DNA of 64,000 bases. Origin: Nonomuraea turcica (GTDB lineage Bacteria; Actinomycetota; Actinomycetes; Streptosporangiales; Streptosporangiaceae). The DNA is taken from positions 346,492 to 410,491 of the forward strand of contig NZ_JAUZQF010000011.1 in NCBI RefSeq assembly GCF_030718205.1, given 5' to 3'. Of this stretch, positions 1-7,448 are shown in pieces. Position 1 is the stretch's first letter, and each line of letters begins with the position of its first letter. The position numbers were made by a program, and so were the translations under genes. The notes beneath the pieces were generated by a model. It worked only from the letters and a program-made list of their open reading frames with translations, was not told the origin of the DNA and did not search any database.

Positions 1-939
1 TTTGAGCCCGGTGCGCCAGTGGCGACGGGCGAGGCGCATGGTGCCCGGCCAGCCAAGAATTTGCCGGAAATTTCTGATATTTCGCCATCCGTAGCCGCGT
101 CCATAGGCTTCGTAGGCGAGTGCAAGCACCGCATTCGGCCCCACCAGCACGCCGCCATCCGTCTGCCTGGTTAGGTGGACCCCCAGGAACGGATACCGCG
201 GATCGGGCACCGGATAGATCAACCCGCGAACGAGATCCTTCGCCGCCCCTCTCAGCGCATAGAACTCCCCACGGAACGGGACAATCCTGACATCCCCCGG
301 ATGCCCGGCCATCCTGGCCACCGAATCCGTCCCCAGCCCTCCGCACACCACCAGCCGGTCGAAGGTGAACCGTCGGCGTCCCGCCAGCACCTGCACGCCT
401 GCCGGACGCTCCCTGATCGCCCGTACCGGGTGCGAGAGCCGTACGGAACCGCCGAGCTCCACCACGTCCAGCGCGAGCCGGCGGGCGACCGCGGCGAAGT
501 CGCAGATCGCGGTGTGCGGCGAGTGGATCGCCCCCACGCCGACCGCGTGCGGCTCGATCTCGCGCAGCGCCAGCGCGTCCAGCTCGGCGATGCCCGGCAC
601 CCCGTTGGCGCGGGCACGCTCGGCCAGCGCGTGCAGCCGCGAGCGCTCGGCGCCGGTGCTGGCGATCACCAGCTTGCCGACCTCGTCGTACGGCAGCTCG
701 TTCGCGGCGCAGTAGTCCTTGAGCAGCGCCACACCCTCCCTGCACAGCCTGGCCTTGAGCGAGCCGGGCGGGTAGTAGATGCCCGCGTGCACGACGCCAC
801 TGTTATGGCCGGTCTGATGGGCGGCGACGTGGCTCTCCTTCTCCAGCACCGTCACCTCGGCGCCCCTGGTGATGGCGAGCTCGCGCGCCACCGCCAACCC
901 GACGATGCCCGCGCCCACGATCCCGATCTTCTCCGTCAC
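1..939 (-). CDS. lhgO: L-2-hydroxyglutarate oxidase, C-terminal part missing
   Basis: This FAD-dependent enzyme of the DAO family oxidises L-2-hydroxyglutarate to 2-oxoglutarate, a metabolite-repair reaction normally at the inner membrane. The first 313 residues are present; the window edge cuts off the rest of a protein that is usually about 400 residues. The N-terminus carries the dinucleotide-binding glycine motif GIVGAGIVGLA (residues about 6-16), and the GHNSGVVHAGIYYPPGSLKA block around residues 44-63 is characteristic of LhgO. The GTG at 937-939 is chosen because it places the Rossmann motif right at the N-terminus; no strong ribosome site is seen. Family assignment is from recognition of these motifs. 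Confidence 0.9.
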   Translation of the reverse strand, partial: MTEKIGIVGAGIVGLAVARELAITRGAEVTVLEKESHVAAHQTGHNSGVVHAGIYYPPGSLKARLCREGVALLKDYCAANELPYDEVGKLVIASTGAERSRLHALAERARANGVPGIAELDALALREIEPHAVGVGAIHSPHTAICDFAAVARRLALDVVELGGSVRLSHPVRAIRERPAGVQVLAGRRRFTFDRLVVCGGLGTDSVARMAGHPGDVRIVPFRGEFYALRGAAKDLVRGLIYPVPDPRYPFLGVHLTRQTDGGVLVGPNAVLALAYEAYGRGYGWRNIRNFRQILGWPGTMRLARRHWRTGLK

Positions 940-986
940 ATGACGATTTTCCGGCTAACCGGCCGTCCCCGCCATATCCGGACGAA

Positions 987-1002
987 TCGAACATGAGTAC
1001 GA
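987..1002. promoter_or_regulatory. LexA-like (SOS) box overlapping a -10 element
   Basis: The sequence is TCGAAC-ATGA-GTACGA, one mismatch from the actinobacterial SOS consensus TCGAAC-N4-GTTCGA. It overlaps a -10-like TACGAT at 998-1003, a usual placement for a LexA operator. If TACGAT is used, transcription would start near 1010, the ATG of the first copy of the duplicated start region. A one-mismatch match can occur by chance, so this is tentative. Confidence 0.3.
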
Positions 1003-1009
1003 TGCATTT

Positions 1010-1080
1010 ATGCACCTCCCACCAGACTGGCCCGCCGAGGTGATGTGATGTATCTCCCGCCTGACTGGCCCGCCGAGGTG
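1010..1080 (+). repeat. Tandem duplication of a gene start (two 33-bp copies, 38-bp period)
   Basis: Copy 1 (1010-1042) and copy 2 (1048-1080) match at 29 of 33 positions. Both encode almost the same peptide, MHLPPDWPAEV in copy 1 and MYLPPDWPAEV in copy 2. Copy 1 then reads ATG and stops at TGA 1046-1048, overlapping the ATG 1048-1050 of copy 2 (TGATG). The first copy therefore forms a 12-codon mini-ORF whose stop overlaps the start of the real gene, an arrangement that allows translational coupling. Confidence 0.75.
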
Positions 1081-1416
1081 CGCCCGCCCAGCGTTCCCGA
1101 CTGGGAGACGTCGGCGGTGGCGTGGCTGCTCGACGCGGTGCCGCCGGACTACCGCGCGTACGAGGTGCTCCGCCGGCATCCGGTGGCCCTGGCCAGCATG
1201 GCCAGACATCACGTGAGCTCCGCCATCGAAGCCGCCCGCGCCGGCTACCGCAACGCCGCCGTGGATCTCAAAGGCCATCTCCCGCCGCACGCCATCGAGG
1301 CGGTGCTGGACACCTATCGGGCGGAGGGGCCGCGCCTGGTGCGCCTGTCCCGCAGCATCGCCGCCGTCGAGGCGGCGCTCCGCGGCGACATGTTCACCAC
1401 CCTCGCGCGCAATTAG
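1048..1416 (+). CDS. Hypothetical protein, 122 aa
   Basis: The product is a small helical, soluble protein without signal peptide or membrane segment; no domain was recognised. It has a PPDWPAEV start, a DYRAYEVLRRHP segment near residue 35 and a C-terminal RLVRLSRSIAAVEAALRG helix. Codon use is normal for the window. ATG 1048 is chosen over the adjacent in-frame GTG at 1045 because ATG 1048 corresponds to the ATG of the duplicated upstream copy. It is transcribed divergently from lhgO, with a LexA-like box in the 108-bp gap. I infer a real gene from its high-GC codon pattern, but the function is unknown. Confidence 0.6.
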   Translation: MYLPPDWPAEVRPPSVPDWETSAVAWLLDAVPPDYRAYEVLRRHPVALASMARHHVSSAIEAARAGYRNAAVDLKGHLPPHAIEAVLDTYRAEGPRLVRLSRSIAAVEAALRGDMFTTLARN

Positions 1417-1550
1417 ACCCATGTTTTACGGTCGCCCAGCGACACTCCAATCGCCGACGCCGGTGACCGGCCCTCCAGGGAGACGCTCACCAGCTTCACC
1501 GGCGCGCCGCCGCAACGGCGCATACGTGGCCGAGTGCCAAGGCGAAGCAG

Positions 1551-2567
1551 TCACCGTGTGCGGCGGGCGATGAAGGTGATCACTCCTGTGGCCATCGCCG
1601 CCGCGGCCAGCCAGATGAGGACGTCCTTGGCCGTCAGCCCGCCCCCGCCACTGTCGGCGGCGGCCTGGGGCGACGGCTCCGGCGTGGTCTCGGCACTGGC
1701 CGGGCTGGGTGTGGCCGTGGGCTTGGCGCGGGCGGGGAGCGGGACCCGGTAGACCGGGCTCTTCGGGCCCTCCGTGCCGGTGAGCAGGGCGGTGCCGTCC
1801 GAGGTGTAGGTGATGGACTCGGCCTGCTTCAGCTCCGGCATCGTCACCCTGGAGATCGACTCGCCGGAGGGCTTGTAGAGGGTGGCGGAGAAGTAGGTGC
1901 GGATGACGTAGGAGGAGCCGTCGGGGGCGTAGGCCGCGTCCGTCGCCATGATGGGGGCGCCCGCGACCTTGCGGAGGATGTTCGTGCGGTCGGCGCGGAG
2001 CTTCTTGGGGGCGGCGTAGACGGATCCCGCGAACTCCTTGGACACCACGTAGAGGCGGCCGGTCTTCGGGTTGATCATCATGCCTTCGGCGTTGCGGGCG
2101 CCGTCCGCGTACCGGAAGCGGTAGCGGGTGGCGGGCAGGGTGGCGTCGCCGAGCGTGCGAGGCTCCATCACCTTGTAGATGGAGATGTCCGGCCAGGCCC
2201 CGTCCAGATTGTCGCCGATGTCGGCGAACCAGAGCACCCCGCGGCCGGTCGCCGCGTCCTTGGTCGCGGCCATGGCCTCCCAGTCCCGGGCCTGTGCGCC
2301 GCGGACCTGGTAAGTGGCACGGGTCCGGCCGTTCGCGTCGACGGCGTAGAAGGTCGGAGCGGCGGCGCTGTCGTTATGGGTGTAGTAGACGCCGTCGTGC
2401 GTCGGGGACACCGCCAGGCCGCTGGACTCCGTGATCCCCGGGTCCTTGAAGGTGAAGAGCTTCTCCGTCCCGTCGTCCGCCGCATGGGCGGGCACGGCGG
2501 CAAGACAGCAGGTCGCCGCGGCGACGGCCAGCACCCTGATCACGACATCCCCCACGCCAGCCATCAT
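1551..2567 (-). CDS. Secreted, membrane-anchored protein with beta-propeller-like body
   Basis: The 338-residue product has a signal peptide (hydrophobic core about residues 10-27, predicted cleavage after PAHA), then a 240-residue domain of repeated beta-strand segments. A proline/threonine/alanine-rich linker follows (about 275-305), and a C-terminal membrane helix ends in RRTR. The exported domain should thus sit outside the cell, anchored by its C-terminus. The body has phrases such as SSGLAVSP, WFADIGDN and NAEGMMINPKTGRLYVVSKE that recall strictosidine-synthase or phytase-like propellers; I do not know its substrate. A GTG at codon 9 has a better-spaced GGGGGA ribosome site and could be the true start. 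Confidence 0.75.
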   Translation of the reverse strand: MMAGVGDVVIRVLAVAAATCCLAAVPAHAADDGTEKLFTFKDPGITESSGLAVSPTHDGVYYTHNDSAAAPTFYAVDANGRTRATYQVRGAQARDWEAMAATKDAATGRGVLWFADIGDNLDGAWPDISIYKVMEPRTLGDATLPATRYRFRYADGARNAEGMMINPKTGRLYVVSKEFAGSVYAAPKKLRADRTNILRKVAGAPIMATDAAYAPDGSSYVIRTYFSATLYKPSGESISRVTMPELKQAESITYTSDGTALLTGTEGPKSPVYRVPLPARAKPTATPSPASAETTPEPSPQAAADSGGGGLTAKDVLIWLAAAAMATGVITFIARRTR

Positions 2568-2624
2568 GCCTCACGTGCCGCCTTCCAACGCGGACGCGCA
2601 CCGCCGCGTGCGTGAGCTCGCCGG

Positions 2625-3923
2625 CTACACCTTCCGCACCTGGCGTGGCTCGACATCACTGCCGGGCTGCTGACCGATCCGGGCGCTGTGGCGGTGGAAG
2701 CCGAGGCTCTGGAGCACCATCAGCAGCCCGTTGGCCGTCGCCATCGCCACCCACAACCCGGTGATCCCCCAGGTCCTGGCCACCGGCACGGCGACCGCGA
2801 GCAGCACGCCGTAGCAGACGGCGAAGTACCACAGGCTCGCGCTCGACCGCTTGAGCGCGGTGAGCCCGGTGCCCTTGACCGCCTGCGCGGCGTCGAACAA
2901 CGACGACAGCAGCATCACCGGCAGCAGCGCCAGCGCCCGCTCACGGACCGCCTGGTCGTCGCTGAACACCGTCATGATCTGCGCGCCGAACACCAGTAAC
3001 AGCAGCGCCCCCGCACCCGCACCCATCATCGCGAGCAGGATGGCGGTCCGGCCGACACGCCGGGCCTCGGCGGCGTCGCGGGCGCGGGCCACGTCGGGCA
3101 CCGACGCCTGGGCGACGGCGACCGACGCCACCAGCATGATGGCGGTCAGCGTGGTCAGGACCGCGTGGGCGGCGGTGTCGCGCGTGCCGGTGGTGCTCGC
3201 GGCGAAGGTGACGACACCGAGCACCCCGAATTTGATCAGTACGGTCGCCGCCAGCGGAATGCTCACCCGCGCCAGCCGGACGATCTCCCCCATCCTGGGG
3301 CGCGACTGCCCGATGCCCTGCCCGAACGCCTGACGCAGGTTGAAGGTCGCCACGAGCGCCGCCGCCGTCCCCGAGATCAGCCAGGCCAGGCCGACTCCGG
3401 TCAGCCCGAGCGGCGGCACCAGCACGGCGGCCAGCACGCTCAGCAGCCCCGCGGCGGTCAAGCTCGCCCACAACACCTGAGGGTTGCGCCCGAGCGCGAT
3501 CAGTATGGTGTTCGTCCCCCCGGTGGAGGCGAAGACCAGCAGATAGCCCGCCAGGAAGTACGGCAGCAGTCCCAGTTCGTTCACCACCTCGCCGGGCACC
3601 CCGGTGGCCCCCGCCAGCAGCGGCACGCACAGCACCGCCACAGCCCCGACGGCGCCGGCGGCGAGGCTGAGCCAGCGCGCGTCCCGCACGATCGGCACGG
3701 CCGCCGCGGGATCCTCTCGATGCGGGGCCACGAACGGCCCGAGCCCGCGGAACGCGCCCTGGATGGCGGCGGTCGCGGGATTGAGCACGGCGGTCATGAC
3801 GGCGAACGCGGCGAGCGTGACGGTGTCGTGTCTGCCCAGCACGGACGTGACCACCAGCGACCCCACTGTGCCCGTGACCATCGCGACGAACAGCGGAACC
3901 GCGGCACGAAGCAGAACGATCAC
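2625..3923 (-). CDS. MATE family efflux transporter
   Basis: This integral membrane protein of 432 residues has about twelve hydrophobic segments in two halves, the size and pattern of DinF-type MATE exporters that couple drug or metabolite efflux to Na+ or H+. Diagnostic features are the N-terminal RAAVPLFVAMVTGTV helix, the AFRGLGPFVAPH segment and the internally similar VSIPLAATVLIKFGV helix at the start of the second half. It starts with GTG at 3921-3923, only 50 bp from the divergent aldo/keto reductase, so the two share a promoter region containing a palindrome. The substrate cannot be read from the sequence. Confidence 0.85.
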   Translation of the reverse strand: MIVLLRAAVPLFVAMVTGTVGSLVVTSVLGRHDTVTLAAFAVMTAVLNPATAAIQGAFRGLGPFVAPHREDPAAAVPIVRDARWLSLAAGAVGAVAVLCVPLLAGATGVPGEVVNELGLLPYFLAGYLLVFASTGGTNTILIALGRNPQVLWASLTAAGLLSVLAAVLVPPLGLTGVGLAWLISGTAAALVATFNLRQAFGQGIGQSRPRMGEIVRLARVSIPLAATVLIKFGVLGVVTFAASTTGTRDTAAHAVLTTLTAIMLVASVAVAQASVPDVARARDAAEARRVGRTAILLAMMGAGAGALLLLVFGAQIMTVFSDDQAVRERALALLPVMLLSSLFDAAQAVKGTGLTALKRSSASLWYFAVCYGVLLAVAVPVARTWGITGLWVAMATANGLLMVLQSLGFHRHSARIGQQPGSDVEPRQVRKV

Positions 3924-3938
3924 CTGAACACCCTATGG

Positions 3939-3956
3939 CCTGGAGCGCACTCCAGG
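3939..3956. promoter_or_regulatory. 7-bp inverted repeat in the MATE/AKR divergent promoter
   Basis: CCTGGAG (3939-3945) and CTCCAGG (3950-3956) form a perfect inverted repeat with a CGCA centre. A -10-like TAGGGT follows at 3961-3966, just upstream of the reductase ATG. A palindrome filling the space between -35 and -10 is the usual arrangement of MerR-family operators. No MerR-type gene is adjacent, so any regulator would be encoded elsewhere. Confidence 0.45.
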
Positions 3957-3973
3957 TCTTTAGGGTTGGAAGC

Positions 3974-4942
3974 ATGGAATACGTCAACCTCGGACGCAGT
4001 GGCCTACAGGTCAGCCCGCTCTGCCTCGGCACCATGAACTTCGGCCCGCAGACCTCGGAGGAAGACTCCTTCGCGATCATGGACAGGGCCCTGGAACTGG
4101 GCATCAACTTCTTCGACACCGCCAACGTCTACGGCTGGAAGATGGGCGAGGGCGTCACCGAGCAGATCATCGGCCGGTGGTTCGCCCAGGGCGGCGGCCG
4201 CCGGGAGAAGACCGTCATCGCGACCAAGCTGAACGGCGCGATGAGCGAGTGGCCCAACGACAAGAAGTTGTCCGCGCTCAACATCCGCAAGGCCTGCGAC
4301 GCCTCGCTGAAGCGGCTGCAGACCGACTACATCGACATCTACCAGGCCCACCACGTCGACCGGGACACCCCGTTCGAGGAGTTCTGGGAGGCTATGGAGA
4401 TCCTGCGCCAGCAGGGCAAGATCATCTATGTCGGTTCGTCGAACTTCGCCGGCTGGCACCTCGCCAAGGCGCAGGAGACGGCGGCCAAGCGTAACTTCAA
4501 CGGATTCATCAGCGAGCAGTCCCACTACAACCTGCTCACCCGCGCGGTCGAGCTGGAAGTGCTGCCCGCGTGCGAGGACTACGGCCTCGGCGTGATCCCG
4601 TGGAGCCCGCTGGCCGGCGGCCTGCTCGGCGGCGTGCTCCGTAAGATCGACAAGGGCCGCTCGGCCGCCGACCACATGGTCGTGCAGCTCGAGAAGCACC
4701 GCGACAAGATCGAGCAGTACGAGAAGCTCTGCGACGAGCTGGGCGAGGAGCCGGCTTACGTGGCCCTGGCCTGGCTGCTCAAGCAGCGGGCGGTCACCGC
4801 GCCGATCATCGGGCCGCGCACGCTGGAGCAGCTCGACGGCAGCATGCGGACCCTGGAGATCGAGCTGGACGAGGCCGCCCTGGCCCGCCTGGACGAGATC
4901 TTCCCCGGCCACAAGACGGCCCCGGAGGACTACGCCTGGTAG
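3974..4942 (+). CDS. Aldo/keto reductase
   Basis: This NADPH-dependent (beta/alpha)8-barrel oxidoreductase of 322 residues reduces aldehydes or ketones in the cytoplasm. The catalytic tetrad is visible: Asp48 and Tyr53 in FFDTANVYG, Lys85 in ATKLNG and His126 in YQAHHVD. The cofactor-binding C-terminal segment contains PIIGPRTLEQL. It resembles the Kv-beta/YajO group (AKR12/13-like). The start at 3974 is preceded by GTTGGA and fits the family start MEYVNLGRSGLQVSPL. It is divergent from the MATE exporter and may respond to the same inducer through the shared palindrome. Confidence 0.93.
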   Translation: MEYVNLGRSGLQVSPLCLGTMNFGPQTSEEDSFAIMDRALELGINFFDTANVYGWKMGEGVTEQIIGRWFAQGGGRREKTVIATKLNGAMSEWPNDKKLSALNIRKACDASLKRLQTDYIDIYQAHHVDRDTPFEEFWEAMEILRQQGKIIYVGSSNFAGWHLAKAQETAAKRNFNGFISEQSHYNLLTRAVELEVLPACEDYGLGVIPWSPLAGGLLGGVLRKIDKGRSAADHMVVQLEKHRDKIEQYEKLCDELGEEPAYVALAWLLKQRAVTAPIIGPRTLEQLDGSMRTLEIELDEAALARLDEIFPGHKTAPEDYAW

Positions 4943-4957
4943 GCCGGGCCGCGCCTG

Positions 4958-5041
4958 TCAGCTCAGCAGCGCGCCGATGACCACGATCAGCAGGAGCAGG
5001 CCGAGCACGACGGGCAGCAGCCAGGGGCGAGGACGATCCAC
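4958..5041 (-). CDS. Possible 27-aa single-pass membrane peptide
   Basis: A GTG-initiated frame encodes MDRPRPW followed by a nearly perfect hydrophobic helix (LLPVVLGLLLLIVVIGALL) and Ser-stop. It lies 10 bp downstream of thpR on the same strand, so it could be the last gene of the MarR-MFS-ThpR operon. The basic N-terminus and uniform helix look like a genuine membrane miniprotein. There is no clear ribosome site and the length gives little statistical support. Confidence 0.35.
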   Translation of the reverse strand: MDRPRPWLLPVVLGLLLLIVVIGALLS

Positions 5042-5051
5042 GACCTGGAGC

Positions 5052-5609
5052 CTAGCCTCGCTCAGCGGGTGCGAGCGCCCATTCGGCGAGTGACTCGTAC
5101 CTCACCTGGGGTCCCGGATAGCTGCGGACGAGACGGACGTGCTCCGCCCGCCACGGGGAGCCGCTGAACCCGGACAGCGACTCGACCAGCGGGCGGAGGT
5201 CCGTCTCGGTCTTGGCGCGGGCCAGCGTGAGGTGCGGGTGGAAACGTTTCTCGTCGGTCTGCGTGGCTCCGGCGCGGCGGGCGCCTGCCTTGACCGAGTC
5301 GGCGAGCCTGGTCATGGAGTCGCCGACGACGCCGATCCAGAAGACCCTGCCCCGGCGCGCGGAGGAGAAGGCGCCGAAGCCCTCGAAGGCGAGGTCCAGC
5401 GCCGAGTGGCGGTGGACGGCCCGGGCCAGCCGCACCTCCAGCTCGGGTAGCACCTCCTCGGGCACCTCGCCGAAGAAGCCCAGCGTGATGTGCCAGGTGG
5501 CCCGGTCCGGCCAGCGCAGCCCCGGCACCTGCCCGACGTGCGGCGCGATCGCGCGTGAGATCTCGTCCAGCACCTTGTCGGGCGGCACCACGGCCGCGAA
5601 AAGCCTCAT
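5052..5609 (-). CDS. thpR: RNA 2',3'-cyclic phosphodiesterase (2'-5' RNA ligase family)
   Basis: This 2H phosphoesterase of 185 residues hydrolyses RNA 2',3'-cyclic phosphates and is involved in RNA end metabolism. Both catalytic HxT motifs are present: HITLGF at residues 40-45 and HLTLAR at 126-131. The start MRLFAAVVPP is typical of ThpR. It begins 12 bp after the MFS gene and is probably the third gene of the marR-MFS-thpR transcript. Whether it acts on tRNA, mRNA fragments or a nucleotide substrate is not shown by the sequence. Confidence 0.92.
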   Translation of the reverse strand: MRLFAAVVPPDKVLDEISRAIAPHVGQVPGLRWPDRATWHITLGFFGEVPEEVLPELEVRLARAVHRHSALDLAFEGFGAFSSARRGRVFWIGVVGDSMTRLADSVKAGARRAGATQTDEKRFHPHLTLARAKTETDLRPLVESLSGFSGSPWRAEHVRLVRSYPGPQVRYESLAEWALAPAERG

Positions 5610-5621
5610 GCCAACCGATTA

Positions 5622-6848
5622 TCACGCCAGGGCGAGAGCGGGCTTCCTCCCGACGCGGCGGCCGATCAGGCGTGTCATGAGCACCGCCAGCCCGGTGCCG
5701 GCCAACACCAGCACGCCGGACAGGATCACGCCCGCACGCGGCCCGCCCAGCTCGGACAACCAGCCGATGAGCGGTGCGCCGAGCGGCGCGCCACCGGTGA
5801 ACACCAGCATGTAGATCCCCATGACCCGGCCCCGCATCTCGGGGGACGTGGCGAGCTGGACGCTGGCGTTCGCGGCCGTGTTGATGGTGATCAGCGCGAT
5901 CCCGGTCGGGATCAGCAGCAGCAGGTAGGCCGGGTAGAAGGGCGCCAGCCCGGTGGCGATCTGGAACAGCCCGAACCCGATCGCCCCGGCGAACAACACC
6001 TTCTTCGACAGCCTGGCCCGGCGCGCCGCGAGCAGGGCACCGCCCAGCGCGCCCACCGCGAACATGCTGGAGGCCAGCCCGAACGAGGACGCGCCCGCCT
6101 TGAACACCTCGCGGGCCATGAGCGCGATCGACATCGAGAACGACTGCGAGAACATCGACACGAACCCGATCAGCAGCACCGGCATGAGCAGCTCCTCGCG
6201 CCGGATGACGTACTTCAGGCCCTCCCTGAGCTGTCCCTTCGCCCTCGGCACCGGATCGGTCGGGTTGAGCTCGGCCTTCCTCATGAAGATCAGGCTCGAG
6301 ATGACGCCGCCGAACGTGAGCGCGTTGATCAGGAAGAGCGGCCCCGTGCCGCCGAACACGTAGATCAGCACGCCGGCCAGCGCCGGGCCGACCACGCGGG
6401 CGAGGTTGAAGATGGAGCTGTTGAGCGCGATCGCGTTCGGCAGGTCCCGGCGGCCGACCATCTCGACCACGAACGCCTGCCGGGTCGGCACCTCCACGCA
6501 GGAGATCATGCCGAGCACGAACGCCATCACGTAGACGTGCCACACCTGGGCTGTGCCCGTCATCGTCAGGACGCCGATGGTGAGCGCCAGCGCGGCCATG
6601 AGCGTCTGCGCGGTGATGAGGATGGGGCGCTTGGGGTAACGGTCGGCGAGGACTCCGCCGAACATCCCGAACAGCAACATCGGGAGGAACTGCAGCGCGG
6701 TCGCCGTGCCGAGCGCCGCCGCGCTGCCGTGGGTCAGATCGAGCACCAGCCAGTCCTGGGCGGTGCGCTGCAGCCAGGTGCCGACGTTGGAGACGGTGCC
6801 ACCGGCCGCGAACATGCGGTAGTTACGAATACGGAGCGACCGGAACAT
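5622..6848 (-). CDS. MFS transporter
   Basis: The 408-residue membrane protein has about twelve hydrophobic helices and belongs to the major facilitator superfamily, close to the MFS_3 (enterobactin/macrolide exporter-like) group. It starts MFRSLRIRNYRMF, a common N-terminus in that group, and has the loop 2-3 motif GVLADRYPKR typical of MFS antiporters. ATG 6848 is chosen because it begins exactly at the family start; the open frame continues upstream across marR without sense. It is 23 bp downstream of a MarR regulator, which probably represses it, suggesting export of a toxic or phenolic compound. Confidence 0.88.
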   Translation of the reverse strand: MFRSLRIRNYRMFAAGGTVSNVGTWLQRTAQDWLVLDLTHGSAAALGTATALQFLPMLLFGMFGGVLADRYPKRPILITAQTLMAALALTIGVLTMTGTAQVWHVYVMAFVLGMISCVEVPTRQAFVVEMVGRRDLPNAIALNSSIFNLARVVGPALAGVLIYVFGGTGPLFLINALTFGGVISSLIFMRKAELNPTDPVPRAKGQLREGLKYVIRREELLMPVLLIGFVSMFSQSFSMSIALMAREVFKAGASSFGLASSMFAVGALGGALLAARRARLSKKVLFAGAIGFGLFQIATGLAPFYPAYLLLLIPTGIALITINTAANASVQLATSPEMRGRVMGIYMLVFTGGAPLGAPLIGWLSELGGPRAGVILSGVLVLAGTGLAVLMTRLIGRRVGRKPALALA

Positions 6849-6871
6849 CCCGGTCTTGCGTTGCTCAGGCT

Positions 6872-7324
6872 CTATATCTTGCTGAGCTTCTCCAGAATCG
6901 GCGCGGCCTGCCTGAGGATCGACCTCTCCTCCGGCGAGAGCTCCTTCAGCCGCTGCGTCAGCCACGCCTCCTTGCGGCGGCGCTCCTCCTTCAGCAGCTT
7001 CTCGGCGGCCTCGGTCACGGTCACGGTCACCTGGCGCCGGTCGGTCGGATGCGGGGTGCGGGCGAGCAGGCCGCGCTCCTCGAGCGCGGCGATCACGCGC
7101 GTCATCGAGGGCGGCTGTACCTTCTCGAGCTCGGCCAATTCGCCGGGGGTTATCCCGGAATGGCGTTCCACGGCCGCGAGCGTCGCGAACTGTGTGGGCG
7201 TCAGCGAGTGCGCCGCCGCCTGTCGTCGTAGGCGCCTGGTCAGCCTTGCCAGTGAAACGCGCAAGGCCGAAGCCAGGCCTGCGTCGCTGCGCAGGTCCAT
7301 CTTGTGCTGGGTGTTGGTTAGCAT
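6872..7324 (-). CDS. MarR family transcriptional regulator
   Basis: This winged helix-turn-helix repressor of 150 residues has the core LTPTQFATLAAVERHSGITPGELAE... and the recognition-helix and wing segment MTRVIAALEERGLLARTPHPTDRR, which is the MarR signature. It heads the operon with the MFS exporter and ThpR. AAAGG lies 9 nt before the ATG. An inverted repeat covers the start codon, which suggests autoregulation and control of the exporter, relieved by a small-molecule ligand. Confidence 0.93.
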   Translation of the reverse strand: MLTNTQHKMDLRSDAGLASALRVSLARLTRRLRRQAAAHSLTPTQFATLAAVERHSGITPGELAELEKVQPPSMTRVIAALEERGLLARTPHPTDRRQVTVTVTEAAEKLLKEERRRKEAWLTQRLKELSPEERSILRQAAPILEKLSKI

Positions 7325-7344
7325 GAGTCATTACCTTTGCTAAC
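7317..7344. promoter_or_regulatory. Inverted repeat over the marR start, probable operator
   Basis: GTTAGCA (7317-7323) and TGCTAAC (7338-7344) are perfect inverted arms separated by 14 bp, so arm centres are two helical turns apart. A TATAGT hexamer at 7345-7350 (minus strand) could be the -10. The site overlaps the first codon of marR, a position expected of a MarR autoregulatory operator. Confidence 0.45.
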
Positions 7345-7448
7345 TATAGCGCACAGCAAGATATTTCCCCATCCAGAAGTTGCGTCTCACCTCTTGATAC
7401 CCGGAAGCCGCCCCGCTCGCGCGGGACGGCCAAGGCATGCTTTCGTAC

